Source of the DNA: Chryseobacterium sp. KACC 21268
Lineage (GTDB): Bacteria; Bacteroidota; Bacteroidia; Flavobacteriales; Weeksellaceae
DNA: 64,000 nt
Direction: 5' to 3'
Assembly: GCA_028736075.1 (NCBI GenBank)
Contig: CP117875.1
Location: forward strand, 1,550,001 to 1,614,000
The notes beneath the pieces are model-generated. The model was given only the letters and a program-made list of their open reading frames with translations. It was not told the DNA's origin and ran no database searches. Shown here one piece after another: positions 15,890 to 27,500 of this stretch (positions are counted from its first letter, which is position 1; every line of letters starts with the position of its first letter). The translations under genes were made by a program, and so were the position numbers.

Positions 15890-18800
15890 ATGAAAATGAA
15901 ACCAAATTTATTCTCTATGAGAACATTTATTCTTGTCAAATCGATAGAAGCTTTTTTCTTTCTTTTTTTGATAATGTATGGGGTGAACGTTTTTGGACAG
16001 ACAATTACGATTGTTCCTAACAAAACCATTACTGGTACTACTAGTAATGCGTATATAACTTCTGCAACTGATTTTAGCGCATCTAGTGTTGGGTGGTCTA
16101 TTAATAACTGGAATCCCAGTAATTTGCAAATTCGAGGCAATCAGGCATCTTCTGGTTCGAATTTTCAGTTTTCAAATACCAGTGCAGTCCCTGGGGATAT
16201 TACTAAAATTACAATAAACAGGTCATCAGGTTCTTTAGTTCCAAGTAAAATCAGACTGCTGGTTGGGGCAGATGAGCAGACAGCAGTATCTGGTGGAGAA
16301 TTAGGTACAGGATCTGCCGCGCAAGTAGAATGGACGCCTGATGCGGGAAATAAGTTCTTTAAAATTTATTTCGAAAATGGAGGTACCTCAGGTAATACGT
16401 ATATTACTAATATTGTGATAGAATACGCCTCGGGTCCATCTATCACAACCACCACTCCTATCTCAGGTGCACCATTTTGTGTTACCTCTGCAGCAGGTGC
16501 ACCTTTGAATGTTCCATACACAATAAGTGGTGCATTTACAACAGGGAATGTTTTTACTGCTCAACTTTCTAATGCTTCTGGAAGTTTTGCATCGGCTACT
16601 ACCATTGGAACAAGAACAGCAATTAATGCTGGAACAATTAATGCAACTATCCCTGCTGGAACGGCTACGGGAACAAATTATAAAATCAGGGTCATTGCCA
16701 GTAATCCATCTATCACGGGTTCTGAAACAGCAGCGTTTGCAATCAATCTAAGATCTTCTGCTATTTCACCTACGACTGTTCAAAATATAGTTACTGGTGC
16801 GAATGGATCTACACTTTCTTCAACTGCTACCGGAGTCACTTCCAGACAATGGAAGTATTCTACAACAGCGGGAGGACCTTATAATAATACCATTGCTGGT
16901 GCAACAAACTCAAGTTACATCCCCAGTTTTTCAACGCCAGGAACTTATTATGTGGTTTGTGAAGCTACATTTGCTGGTTGTGGTGTCATTACTAGTAATG
17001 CAGTTCAGATCAATGTAACCGCAGCAACCGCAACCCTCACAGTTTCGCCTTCCACCTTATCCGGTTTCACATATTCTGTGAGTAATGGGCCATCTCCATC
17101 GCAGAATTTCACAATCACCGGTAATACTTTGAATGGATCTAATGTGGATATTCTTCCTGGAGATGACTACGAAATATCTTTGGACAACGGAGCTACCTGG
17201 GCAGATTATAGTGCATCGCCAATCAATGTGCCTTATATTGGTTCAACAATTTCCAGGCAAGTATCAGTTCGTTTGAAAGCTGGTTTGGCGGCGGGTAATT
17301 ATAACAATTCAAGCAATCATATTATTGTTGTAGAAGGTGGTGGTGTTGTCTCCGGTCCTAAGTTGACTTTGTCCGGAATAGTTACTGCGTGTGTTGCGCC
17401 TACAACTCAGTCGGTGGTTGCGCCATTTACAGGAGTAGGTACAAATGCGATGACTGTGAATCTTACGTCCGGAAACGGTGTAGGAAGAGTGGTGACGATT
17501 AATACTACTAATAGCTTTACGAATCCTATTACTTCTAATACGTTGCCGGCAGCTAATTCAGTCTATGCAGGCAGTGGACAGCAGGTTGTTTATGCTGGTA
17601 CGGGTAATAGTGTGGCGGTAACTGGCTTATCGCATTCCACAACTTACTATGTGAGAGTTTATGAATATAATATCTGTTCTGGTAATTATACATACAATAC
17701 GACAACGCAGACAAATAATCCAAGAAGTCAGACAACTCTGTGCGAATTACCTGTAAATCCTGCGGGCGAGGTAGATTTGGAGAATCCTTATTGTGGTTCC
17801 GCAACACTTGTCTATCAGCATGGTTCTGCGCAGCCGCAGACAGGAGTTGCTTACTATTGGCAAACAACTGCGAATGGGACATCTACGGCAAATCCTGTAA
17901 CCAATACTTATACTGTGACATCCGGAGGTGCTTATTATGTTCGTGCTTATAATGGCAATTGCTGGAGTGCGGAATCTTATCCGACCCAGGCTGTTGTGAT
18001 CAGTTCTGCCGCAGCTGTCAGCACGCAGCCAACGAATCAAAATGCTGTGGTAGGAGCTACCGCAACCTTTACTGTGGTAGGAACAGGGTCGCCAAGTTAT
18101 CAGTGGCAGCTTTCTACTAACAATGGCACAACTTGGACTAATATTTCCGGAGCAACGTTTGCATCTTACACCACGCCAGTGACAACCTTAGCAATGAACG
18201 GCTACAGGTACAGAGTGCGTTTGAGTAATTCTTGTAATGCAGTGACTTCTAATGTGGTTGTATTGTCTGTGGTTTCAGGACCTTGTTTGAGTGAAGGTTT
18301 TGATTCCGGATCCACGCCGTCAGGTTGGTTGGCAACTGGGGTGAGTTGGACAGAATATAGTGATGGAGGAAGTTTTAATGCTAATAATGGAACTTTGACT
18401 TCTCCAGAACTAAGTAAGCCTTCTAGATTGACATTTGATTTAAGAAGAACAGGAAATACAACTGCTAAAACTCTGTTGGTGAAAATTTCTACTACTGGGC
18501 AAAATACTGGTTTCGATACGACTATTGCTACATTTACTCATGCTAACACAACAAATAATGGACTTACATCTGTTGATATTGACTTGTCTGACTATTCTAC
18601 AGAAAGTAAAGTTTGGATTCGTTTAGAAAAGTCTTCGGCTACTACAGCTCCTTGGAGATTTGATAATTTTGAAGTGTTCTGCGCGCCAGTATGCACCCCA
18701 GCAACCATCACTGCGACACCGGATAATGGTCCAGCAAACACAGTTGTTATTATTAATGGAAGTAATTTTACATCTGGTTCAACGATTAAATTCGGGACAA

Positions 18801-21358
18801 TTGATGCAGATGTGGAATATATCAGCGCTACACAATTAAAAGCGACAGTTCCGGCATCGGCAAATGGAAATATCATCGTCGATACTGCGCTAGATTGTGA
18901 TTCTGAGACGGCCTTTACATTAATAAAACAAGATGCATCTGGTTGTGAAGTTTTACCAAACGGATCGGGTTCCGGAAATGCCTTCGCTTCGGATTTGATT
19001 TTCTATGAGGTTTATGACGAGAACGGCGGAACTGGCGGAACAGTTACAATTTATAATGGAACCAATGCTGCCGTAAATCTGAATGATTATAGTTTCTTCA
19101 GGTCAAGAAATGTTGGAACTGATGCCTACGAACAATACGGAACGCTATCTGGAAGTGTTGCATCGGGTGAACTTGCAATCATTGGTATAAGTGGAACGTG
19201 TACCATTAGTCCAACACCTATAAATGGAACTATTAGCGGAGGTTTTAATGATAATGATGGTTTCCGTCTGATGAAAGGATCTGCAATTGTAGATGAGGTG
19301 CTTGCTCCTAACTATGTTGGATACTATATGAAAAGAAAACCAGCCAACCTTTCGTCTAAGTCTATTTATGATAGTAATGATTGGACGACGGACGATGTAA
19401 CACAGTGTGTGGCAGGAGTAGGTTCGGAAACGCCGGCAGTGAAAACATTGCCGCCTGTCATTGTAGTCCAGCCAACATACACGCTTTCTTGCGATGTGGT
19501 GAATGCGGCTCTTACGCTGACTGCTACTGAAGGTTATGAAGGTGGGAATGCGTTGGCTTACCAGTGGTATGTTTTGGATAATTCGGGAATCTGGAGTGCG
19601 GTTTCTAATAATTCTAACTATTCTGGTGCAACCACTGCCAATTTGAATATTGCTGATGTGGCCGTTGTGGATAATTTCCAGTATTACTGTCAGGTAAGAG
19701 AAAATACTCAAACTTGCTACACGGCGACTGCTGCAACACAAATCAAATCAGCTTCCAATACCTGGAACACGGCTAAGGTTTGGTCTAATGGGTTGCCGGT
19801 TCTTGGCAGTAAAGTCATTATCGCAGGAAGCTATGATTCTCAAGCTAACGGAGCTTTGGATGTTTGTGAATTGACGATCAATGCTACCGGAACTATGATT
19901 GTGAAAGCGAATAGTCCTGTTAAAGTAAAAAAGAAAATCATTAATAATAATATTGCTGCAGATAGTTTTGTAGTTGAAAGCGATGCAAATCTTATTCAAA
20001 CAGACAATATCGCCAACCAAGGAAACATCAAAGTTGAAAGAGCTGTGACTGGAATGAATAATGTAACCGGAAATATTGATTACGTGTATTGGAGTTCGCC
20101 GGTAAGCAATCAGCCAATCAAAGCATTTTCGCCAAACACACCAAACAGTGGTTTCCAGCAGTATAATGAACCTAATGATAAATTTACGGTAACTTCGGAT
20201 CCGAATTTTGTTACAGGTAAAGGTTATGCTATCCGTGCAGAGAATGTTTTGGCGAATAGTTATAATAAGACTTATAGTTTCAGTGGTGTTCCTCACAACG
20301 GCGATGTTTCCACTCCGCCATTGCTAAAATCACCAGGTGCGGATAAGGGTTACAATCTTATTGGCAATCCATATCCTTCAAATATAGATTTTGATCAGTT
20401 CCACGCGCATAATGCCAATAAGATTTATGCATCGGCATTCTTTTGGACTAATAATACTTACACGGCACAACAAATGGGATCAGGCTATGCGGGAAACAAC
20501 TATGCAATTTACAATATTACAGGCGGTGTGCCTGCAACTTATGACAAAACAAATCCAAACTATTCTATCGCACCAAATGGTAAAGTAAAAGTGGGTCAGG
20601 CATTCATTGTGCAGTCGAAAATTGCAGGAGCATTGGATTTTAATAATAGCATAAGAGTTACGGACAATGGTACTTTCTACCAAAAGAATACCGCTAAAAA
20701 CAGATTCTGGCTGACGATGACATCGCCTAATAATTTGGTAAACACAATTTTGATTGGTTATGTATCAGGTGCTACAGATGCTTACGAAACTGATTTTGAT
20801 GGTGAATTGTTTGCTGTAGGTTCGGATTCATTCTATTCAGTTTTGGGCGCAAGGAAGTTGGCGATCCAGGGAAGAGCAGATCAATTTACTCCGGAAGATG
20901 TAGTTCCTGTCGCAAATGCATTTTCGGTAAACGGAAATTACACCATTGCACTTCAAAATCCTGAAGGTTTGTTTGATGGCAATCAGCAGGTTTTTCTAAA
21001 AGATAAATTACTGAATCAATACATCAATCTAAGTACTGAAACAAGTTATACATTTTCGGCAAACAAAGGTACAGATGCCACACGTTTTGAAATTGTTTAC
21101 AAAGACCAGAAAGTTTTAGGCGCAGGTGAAGTTTCTAAAAGTCATTTTGATGTTTACAGGTATGGATCAGTTTATGTGATTCAGTCATCAAAACCGTTAG
21201 GCCGAGTTGATATTTATGACGCAACTGGCCGACTTTTGATAAGTCAAAAAACATCAGAAAAGACTTTGAAGTTTGATGGTACAAGACTTAACAGCGGAAT
21301 GTACATCATCAAAGCAGAAAACTCTGGTGAAATGAAGACCAAGAAAATTTTAAAGTAA
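15890..21358 (+). CDS. Giant T9SS-exported protein 2 (Ig-like, TIG, lamin-tail domain, type C sorting signal)
   Basis: A 1,822-residue protein. Signal peptide to about residue 37 (FFFLFLIMYGVNVFGQ); N-terminal beta domain; a 105-residue beta domain (183-290) also found in giant protein 4; Ig-like repeats (290-377, 620-797) with YQWQ cores; an FN3-like domain (503-617); a jelly-roll domain (800-930, CLSEGFDSG); an IPT/TIG domain (934-1013); a lamin-tail-like domain (1031-1170, ASDLIFYEVYDENGG ... NDGFRLMKG); another Ig-like domain; and the shared sorting module (1289-1822) ending KTKKILK. From TIG onward it is closely similar to giant protein 3. Predicted surface adhesin or matrix protein; no catalytic motif recognised. 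Confidence 0.85.
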   Translation: MKMKPNLFSMRTFILVKSIEAFFFLFLIMYGVNVFGQTITIVPNKTITGTTSNAYITSATDFSASSVGWSINNWNPSNLQIRGNQASSGSNFQFSNTSAVPGDITKITINRSSGSLVPSKIRLLVGADEQTAVSGGELGTGSAAQVEWTPDAGNKFFKIYFENGGTSGNTYITNIVIEYASGPSITTTTPISGAPFCVTSAAGAPLNVPYTISGAFTTGNVFTAQLSNASGSFASATTIGTRTAINAGTINATIPAGTATGTNYKIRVIASNPSITGSETAAFAINLRSSAISPTTVQNIVTGANGSTLSSTATGVTSRQWKYSTTAGGPYNNTIAGATNSSYIPSFSTPGTYYVVCEATFAGCGVITSNAVQINVTAATATLTVSPSTLSGFTYSVSNGPSPSQNFTITGNTLNGSNVDILPGDDYEISLDNGATWADYSASPINVPYIGSTISRQVSVRLKAGLAAGNYNNSSNHIIVVEGGGVVSGPKLTLSGIVTACVAPTTQSVVAPFTGVGTNAMTVNLTSGNGVGRVVTINTTNSFTNPITSNTLPAANSVYAGSGQQVVYAGTGNSVAVTGLSHSTTYYVRVYEYNICSGNYTYNTTTQTNNPRSQTTLCELPVNPAGEVDLENPYCGSATLVYQHGSAQPQTGVAYYWQTTANGTSTANPVTNTYTVTSGGAYYVRAYNGNCWSAESYPTQAVVISSAAAVSTQPTNQNAVVGATATFTVVGTGSPSYQWQLSTNNGTTWTNISGATFASYTTPVTTLAMNGYRYRVRLSNSCNAVTSNVVVLSVVSGPCLSEGFDSGSTPSGWLATGVSWTEYSDGGSFNANNGTLTSPELSKPSRLTFDLRRTGNTTAKTLLVKISTTGQNTGFDTTIATFTHANTTNNGLTSVDIDLSDYSTESKVWIRLEKSSATTAPWRFDNFEVFCAPVCTPATITATPDNGPANTVVIINGSNFTSGSTIKFGTIDADVEYISATQLKATVPASANGNIIVDTALDCDSETAFTLIKQDASGCEVLPNGSGSGNAFASDLIFYEVYDENGGTGGTVTIYNGTNAAVNLNDYSFFRSRNVGTDAYEQYGTLSGSVASGELAIIGISGTCTISPTPINGTISGGFNDNDGFRLMKGSAIVDEVLAPNYVGYYMKRKPANLSSKSIYDSNDWTTDDVTQCVAGVGSETPAVKTLPPVIVVQPTYTLSCDVVNAALTLTATEGYEGGNALAYQWYVLDNSGIWSAVSNNSNYSGATTANLNIADVAVVDNFQYYCQVRENTQTCYTATAATQIKSASNTWNTAKVWSNGLPVLGSKVIIAGSYDSQANGALDVCELTINATGTMIVKANSPVKVKKKIINNNIAADSFVVESDANLIQTDNIANQGNIKVERAVTGMNNVTGNIDYVYWSSPVSNQPIKAFSPNTPNSGFQQYNEPNDKFTVTSDPNFVTGKGYAIRAENVLANSYNKTYSFSGVPHNGDVSTPPLLKSPGADKGYNLIGNPYPSNIDFDQFHAHNANKIYASAFFWTNNTYTAQQMGSGYAGNNYAIYNITGGVPATYDKTNPNYSIAPNGKVKVGQAFIVQSKIAGALDFNNSIRVTDNGTFYQKNTAKNRFWLTMTSPNNLVNTILIGYVSGATDAYETDFDGELFAVGSDSFYSVLGARKLAIQGRADQFTPEDVVPVANAFSVNGNYTIALQNPEGLFDGNQQVFLKDKLLNQYINLSTETSYTFSANKGTDATRFEIVYKDQKVLGAGEVSKSHFDVYRYGSVYVIQSSKPLGRVDIYDATGRLLISQKTSEKTLKFDGTRLNSGMYIIKAENSGEMKTKKILK
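18690..21355 (+). repeat. Long paralogous block, copy in giant gene 2
   Basis: The region coding TIG, lamin-tail, Ig and sorting module is repeated with high protein similarity in giant gene 3 (25687-28358). Short tracts are nearly identical in DNA, for example around 19923-19945 and 26924-26946 (AAAGTAAAAAAGAAAATCA). This is a substrate for homologous recombination or gene conversion. Confidence 0.75.
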
Positions 21359-21381
21359 GTTTAGCGAAAATTATAATTTGT

Positions 21382-21414
21382 AAAACACCTCTATTAGAGG
21401 TGTTTTTTTTGTTT
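21382..21414 (+). terminator. Terminator after giant gene 2
   Basis: AAAACACCTC / GAGGTGTTTT 10-bp perfect stem with loop TATTA, then a run of T. Confidence 0.9.
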
Positions 21415-21516
21415 TAGTACTGTAAGTAATTCATATTTTAAAGTCTGTAGTGTGCTTTTTTATAATGAATGATGTGTTAAATTTATAAAAAATGTATTTT
21501 ATTTTTCAAATAAAGT

Positions 21517-21524
21517 TATATTTG
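21517..21524 (+). promoter_or_regulatory. -7 box (TATATTTG) of giant gene 3
   Basis: Exact match to TAnnTTTG, 24 bases before ATG 21549. It overlaps the upstream in-frame ATG at 21492, so 21549 is the better start. Confidence 0.6.
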
Positions 21525-21548
21525 TTTATTAATAAAACACAAATTGAT

Positions 21549-24500
21549 ATGAAAAAATATTTATTCTTCAAACGAATGTTTGAGGGGAATTCTACCCCCA
21601 AAACTTTTCTTTTTTCTTTTTTCTTTTTGATTGTTACACATTTTTCAGGGCAGGTAACGATGTTTCAATTCGACTTCGAATCAGGAACTTCGCCTAGCGT
21701 AGATAATGTAACAGGAACTCCTTCTTTGTCGAATATTGGAATTCTCAGTAATTATAACACTACTGCATGTAATGGAGTTGGTGGTTATCAATATACAGCC
21801 TGGGACTCTGGAGACGCCTATAGATTTACTGTAAATACAACTGGTTTTACAAATATGACTTTCAATTACAATGAAAGAACATCAAATAACTCAATTGGTA
21901 ATTTTCTTGTAAGAGTTAGTTCAGATGGTGCTAATTGGACAACTATCAGAAATGCTTATGTTCCAACATCAAATTGTGAGGCATCAGGTAGTTTGACTAT
22001 TCCCAATACTTTTGGAAATCAAGCTTTAATGTATGTTGAAATTTACAAGCCATCAAATGCAGGTGCTGCGGGTAATAATTTTAGAATTGATGATGCAACT
22101 TTAATCGGTTATGTCTTAGCACCCTGCTCTGGAACACCAACTCCAGGAAATACTTTAGCGGCTACAAATCCTGTGGTTTCTGGAGGAACAACAGTTTTGT
22201 CTTTACAGAATTCAACTGCAGGCTCAGGCGTTACCTATCAATGGCAAAGTTCTACTACAAGTGCAAGTTCAGGCTTCAGTAATGTTACGGGCGCAACTAA
22301 TTCTACTTATACAGCTACAGTTACTGCTAAAACCTGGTACAGATGTCTTGTAACTTGTGGCAGTAACAATGGAACATCGAATCCTGTTGAAGTTAATTTG
22401 ACGTATTGTACACCAGCAGGAAGTTTGAACTGTACGCTTAATGACTTTATAAGTAATATTACTATTAATACCTTAAATAATTCTACTGCTTGCAATTCCG
22501 GAGGATATACTTTGTTTCCGGCAAGTGGAACTCAAACAACCAGCTTAACTCAAGGGTCGGCATATGTTCTTTCTTTATCAGTTGGATCTGGTACAGGAAC
22601 TCATAGTGCAGCTGTTTACATTGACTGGAATCAAGATGGAGATTTTGTAGATGCTTCAGAATTTATCCTAATTGGAAATTCAATAGCTGCTAGTTCTACC
22701 AATACTGTATCAGTGAATGTTCCCTCTGGTGCTGTTTTTGGAAATACAAGAATGCGTGTGAGGTATTCATTTAACCAAAATATGACTATCGCTACTAGTT
22801 GTACAATTGCAGGTAATTATGGAGAAACAGAAGATTATATTGTCAATGTCGTTGCGCCACCTGCAAATCCTGTTCTGGCGATCTCAGGTACGCCAATAGA
22901 CCATGGTTCTGCATGCCTGGGAACAGCAGCAACTCCTGTGACTTACACCATTACCAATACGGGAGCTTCTGCAGCAACAGGAGTTAGTTTAAATTCTAGT
23001 GATCCTCAGTTTGCAGTAAGTGGCTTATCATCTTCTACCATTGCTGGCAGTGGAGGAACGGCTACTTTTACGGTGACTTTCACACCATCTTCTGCTGGTG
23101 CAAAATCTGCGACTATTACTGTATCAAGTCTTACAAGTGGAAGTAATGCGCCAACCATCACGCTTGGTGGTACAGGAAATGCTTCTGTTACACCCGTTGC
23201 AGTTGCTCTTGCTGCTAATAATATCACGGTAGATGCGGCAAGACTACGTGCGAGTGCAGGAACTACATTTGGTGTTTGTCCTACAACTGTAGAAAAAGGT
23301 TTTGTTTACTCATCTGTAAATAGTTTACCTACCGTAACGGATACAAAAATTGCAATACAACCATTAGGAACTACAGGAGTTGCATACAACTATGACGCAA
23401 CAGGTTTATTTCCTGCTACAACTTACTATTATAGAGCTTATCTTTACGATGGAACAACATACACTTACAGCGCTGTTCGAAATTTTACAACGCTTACGCC
23501 TCCGGCAAATGATCTCTGTGGGAATGCGGTCGATGTAACAGTAAATTCAGCAGCAATTACTGGAACGCTTGTGAATTCTACTTTTTCCGCACCTTTTTCC
23601 AGTGGTCGGGATGTTTGGTATAAGTTCACACCTGGTTGTTCAGGAAATCATACTGTTACGGTGAATGGTTTTTCAGGAGATGTTGATATTTATCTTTATC
23701 AAGGTTGCCCTACGGTAGATTCAGCTTTAGCAGCTTCTTCTAGTAATACTGGTACGTCAGAGGCTTTTACTTATAATGTTACGGCGGGTGTTACTTATTA
23801 TGTTGCTGTTTCAGCTTATGACGCTGCTGCAGAATCCAGTGTATTTAATATTTCTGTAAACAATCAAATTCCTATTGTAACACAACCATTAAATCAGGTA
23901 GTAACGGAGGGGACAACGGCTTCATTTGGAATCTCCACTCCTGGAAATCAAACCGGAAGACAATGGCAGGTTTCAACAGACAATGGTGTCTCTTGGAATA
24001 ATATCGCTGGAGCAACGGGTTCACCATACGTTACCCCTGCAACAACAATTGCAATGAATGGTTATAAGTACCGCGCAGTCATTTCTAATGGAACTTGCAG
24101 TACTGTCATTTCCAACGAGGTAACTTTGACGGTGAATTATGCCTCTCCTAATAATGCTGCCAATCTAGCTGCGTGTATTGCAAATAATCAGATTACATTA
24201 AAATGGGCAGCGCCTGCTACAGGAAGTGCGCCTACAGGCTATATTGTTTTTGCTTTACCAAATACAACAGTTCCTGCAATGACTGCTGCATCCGCTGGAA
24301 ACGCTTCTTCTTATATTGCCAATTCAGATTATTCTGTAGCAAATACTTACACCACTTTAGGGAAAGCTGTTTATAAAGGAAGTGCACTTACTGCAACTGT
24401 TACAGGGCTGGTTAATGCCTCTCAGTACACCTTCAAAGTGGTAGCTTATCGGGGTGAAACAGGTACAGCCTGGGCAGGAGGAATTAATGCTACCGGATCT

Positions 24501-27500
24501 TGGAACCAGACATATTTGGCTGATGTTCCGGAGATTTCAAATCTAGCAGCTTCTATTAACCCAACATCTTCTACGGTAACGTGGAATGTGGTGCCAGCAT
24601 CTGTCGGTTGTTATGAATATCTTGTAGTTGCCAATCAGGGTGCTGTTTCGTTCACACCTTCTGGAGATGGCTCAGCATATACATCCATTAGTTCTGTTTA
24701 CACAATGCCTAATCAAGTGGTTTATAAAGGAACAGGGAACAGTGTTATCGTAACGGGACTTACCGATGGTTTGCAATATTGTTATAAGGTATTTGTAAGA
24801 GAAATTAATAGTGGAAACCAATGGAGTGATGGGACTTCGGTCTGCCAAACAACTGGTGTCAATTACTGTACGTCCACAGGTAGTATGACGGATCTTACAA
24901 GTATTACATATGTAAAATTTAATACTATAGAAAATGCGACACCGACAAAGGTGCAGGCTTACACCAATTTTGCAACGCCAACAACGACTGTTGTAAGAGG
25001 TGAGGTCATTCCGTTGACTGTTCGGGTAAACACAGATGGAGATTATACTGTTTACACAAAGGTTTGGTTTGATTGGAACCGTGATGGAGACTTTGCAGAT
25101 TCGGGTGAAGAGTTTGTGTTGGGAACTGCAAAAAATGTTACTGATGGAGCAACATCTTTATCTCCTTTAAATATTACCATACCAACAACTGCAGCATTAG
25201 GAAATGTAAGAATGAGGGTGAGTTCGAAATTTAACTTAGCTTCCACATCTTGTGAGAGTTTCACTTTTGGCGAGGTGGAAGATTATACAATTACTGTTAC
25301 TCAGCCAACCAATGCGGAAATCAATGTCAAAGGAGGGAATATCTCCATTCCAAATGGTTTTGATGAGCCTTACGGACTTAACAATACGGTGTTTGCGGCG
25401 ACTAATATAGGTTCTGAATCTACAGAAAAAGAATTCACAATAGAGAATTTAGGTTTGGCTAATCTTAATCTTACAGGATCGCCAATTATAAATATTATCG
25501 GAACTAACCCTTCGGATTTCATTGTGACACAACAGGCCGTTACTCCGGTGGTGAATGGTGTTACTACATCCTTTAAAATTAAATTCCGTCCTACGGTGGC
25601 GGGTATTCGCCAGGCGGATGTCAGCATTGCAAATAATGACAGTGATGAGAATCCTTATGTTTTCAGAATCCAGGGAACGGGAACTTGTGCAACTTCCCTT
25701 TCTATAGCTGCATCTCCATTATCTGGTCCTGCGAATACAATAGTTACATTCACATCATCAGTTAATGATTTGAGTTCTGCAACCGTAACTTATAATGATG
25801 TAGCCGTACCAATAATTTCTGCAAATACCGGTAAGTTAGAGGTCGCAGTTCCGGCTGGGGCATTAGATGCTAATTTTGTTGTGAGTTTACTGAATGGTTG
25901 TAACGCGACACAGGTCTTTGATGTAATTAATTCTGTACTTACAGATTGCGAAACAACATCTGGCGGACCTGTAACTGCACCTGCTTCGGATTTAATAATT
26001 TACGAAGTATATGATGAGAAATCAGGTTCTGGAGGTATTGTTACAATTTTTAACAGAACAGGATCTGCTGTTAATCTGAGTTCATATTCCATTCAGAGAG
26101 CTGGTGATTATGGGGGTACTTATTCTACATATGCAAATTTATCTGGAACTGTGGCAGCAGGATCTATAGCAATAGTAGGAGTTAGCGGATCTAGCTGCGG
26201 ATATGTTACAACAGGGAACGGAGGTTTTGGAACAGGTTTCAATGCGAATGATGGAATTAGACTGATGAAAGGAACGGTGGTGATAGATGATGTGCATGCG
26301 CCCAATATCACTGGATTCTATCTGAGAAGAAAAAATGATTATCTCTCTCCTAAAACTGTTTTTGATGGTAATGAATGGACTAATCAAGCCTTAGCTAGCG
26401 GACAGTGTCTTCCTTCTAATGAAGTGGGGCAACCACCGGTCGTTAAAAATCCACCAATTGTGAATACGCAACCTTCGTATTCTTTGTCTTGTGATGTCGA
26501 AGGTACTTCCTTGGCAATTTCTGCATCGGAAGGCGTCGTGGGAGGAAACGGGTTGACATATCAATGGTTTGTATTAGGAACTTCTGGAACTTGGAATGCG
26601 CTTGCTAATGGTGGTGTTTATTCCGGAGCGACTTCTGCAACTTTAAATATTAGCAATGTTACCGGACTCAATAATTATCAATATTACTGCCAGGTGAGAG
26701 AAAACACAGCGACATGTTTTACGGCTACCAATGCAGTTCAAATCAAAGATGTGACGAATACATGGGAAGTTGCAAATGTTTGGTCAAATGGAACACCGAT
26801 ATTGGCAAGTAAAGTAATTATTGCAGGGAATTATGATACACAAGTACATGGTGCTTTGGATGTCTGCGAGCTTACTGTAAATTCTTCAGGAACTATGGTT
26901 GTGAAACCAAGTAGCCCAATTAAAGTAAAAAAGAAAATCACTAACCTTAATACAGCAAATGACAGTTTTGTGGTAGAAAGTGATGCTAATATGATTCAGG
27001 TCGATAATATTACTAATGAAGGGAGTATTAAAGTCGAAAGAAGTGTGACAGACATGAATAATGTGACTGGAGATATAGATTATGTTTATTGGAGTTCACC
27101 AGTAAATGGTCAAACCATCAAAACAGGATTTTCTCCAGGTACGCCTGCAAGTGGCTACCAGCAATACAATGAAAGCAATGATAGATTTATTGTAACGCAG
27201 GATGTAAACTTCGTAGCAGGGAAAGGATATGCGATTCGTGCAGAAACAGGTTTTCCTGATGGATATTCTAAAACGTATAGCTTTACAGGAATTCCGCACA
27301 ATGGTAATCTGTCTTCACCATTCCTTAACAAAAGTGCAGGAGCAGATAAAGGTTATAATCTAATTGGTAATCCTTATCCGTCAAATATAGATTTTGATTT
27401 GCTTCACTCTCTAAACTCTGCTAAGATGTTTAGCACTGCATTTTTCTGGACAAACAATACTTACGAACGCCTCCAAATGGGTTCTGCCTATGCTGGAAAC

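Noticed and set aside
19145-20296. Long minus-strand open frames opposite giant gene 2 (198 and 182 codons)
   Set aside because: They lie fully antisense to a well-supported gene, have unusual composition rich in Arg, Ile, Cys and Ser, and match no family. They are a by-product of codon bias.
21492-21548. Upstream ATG extending giant protein 3 by 19 residues
   Set aside because: The predicted -7 box (21517-21524) lies inside the extension, and ATG 21549 (MKKYLFFKRMF) gives a normal signal peptide.
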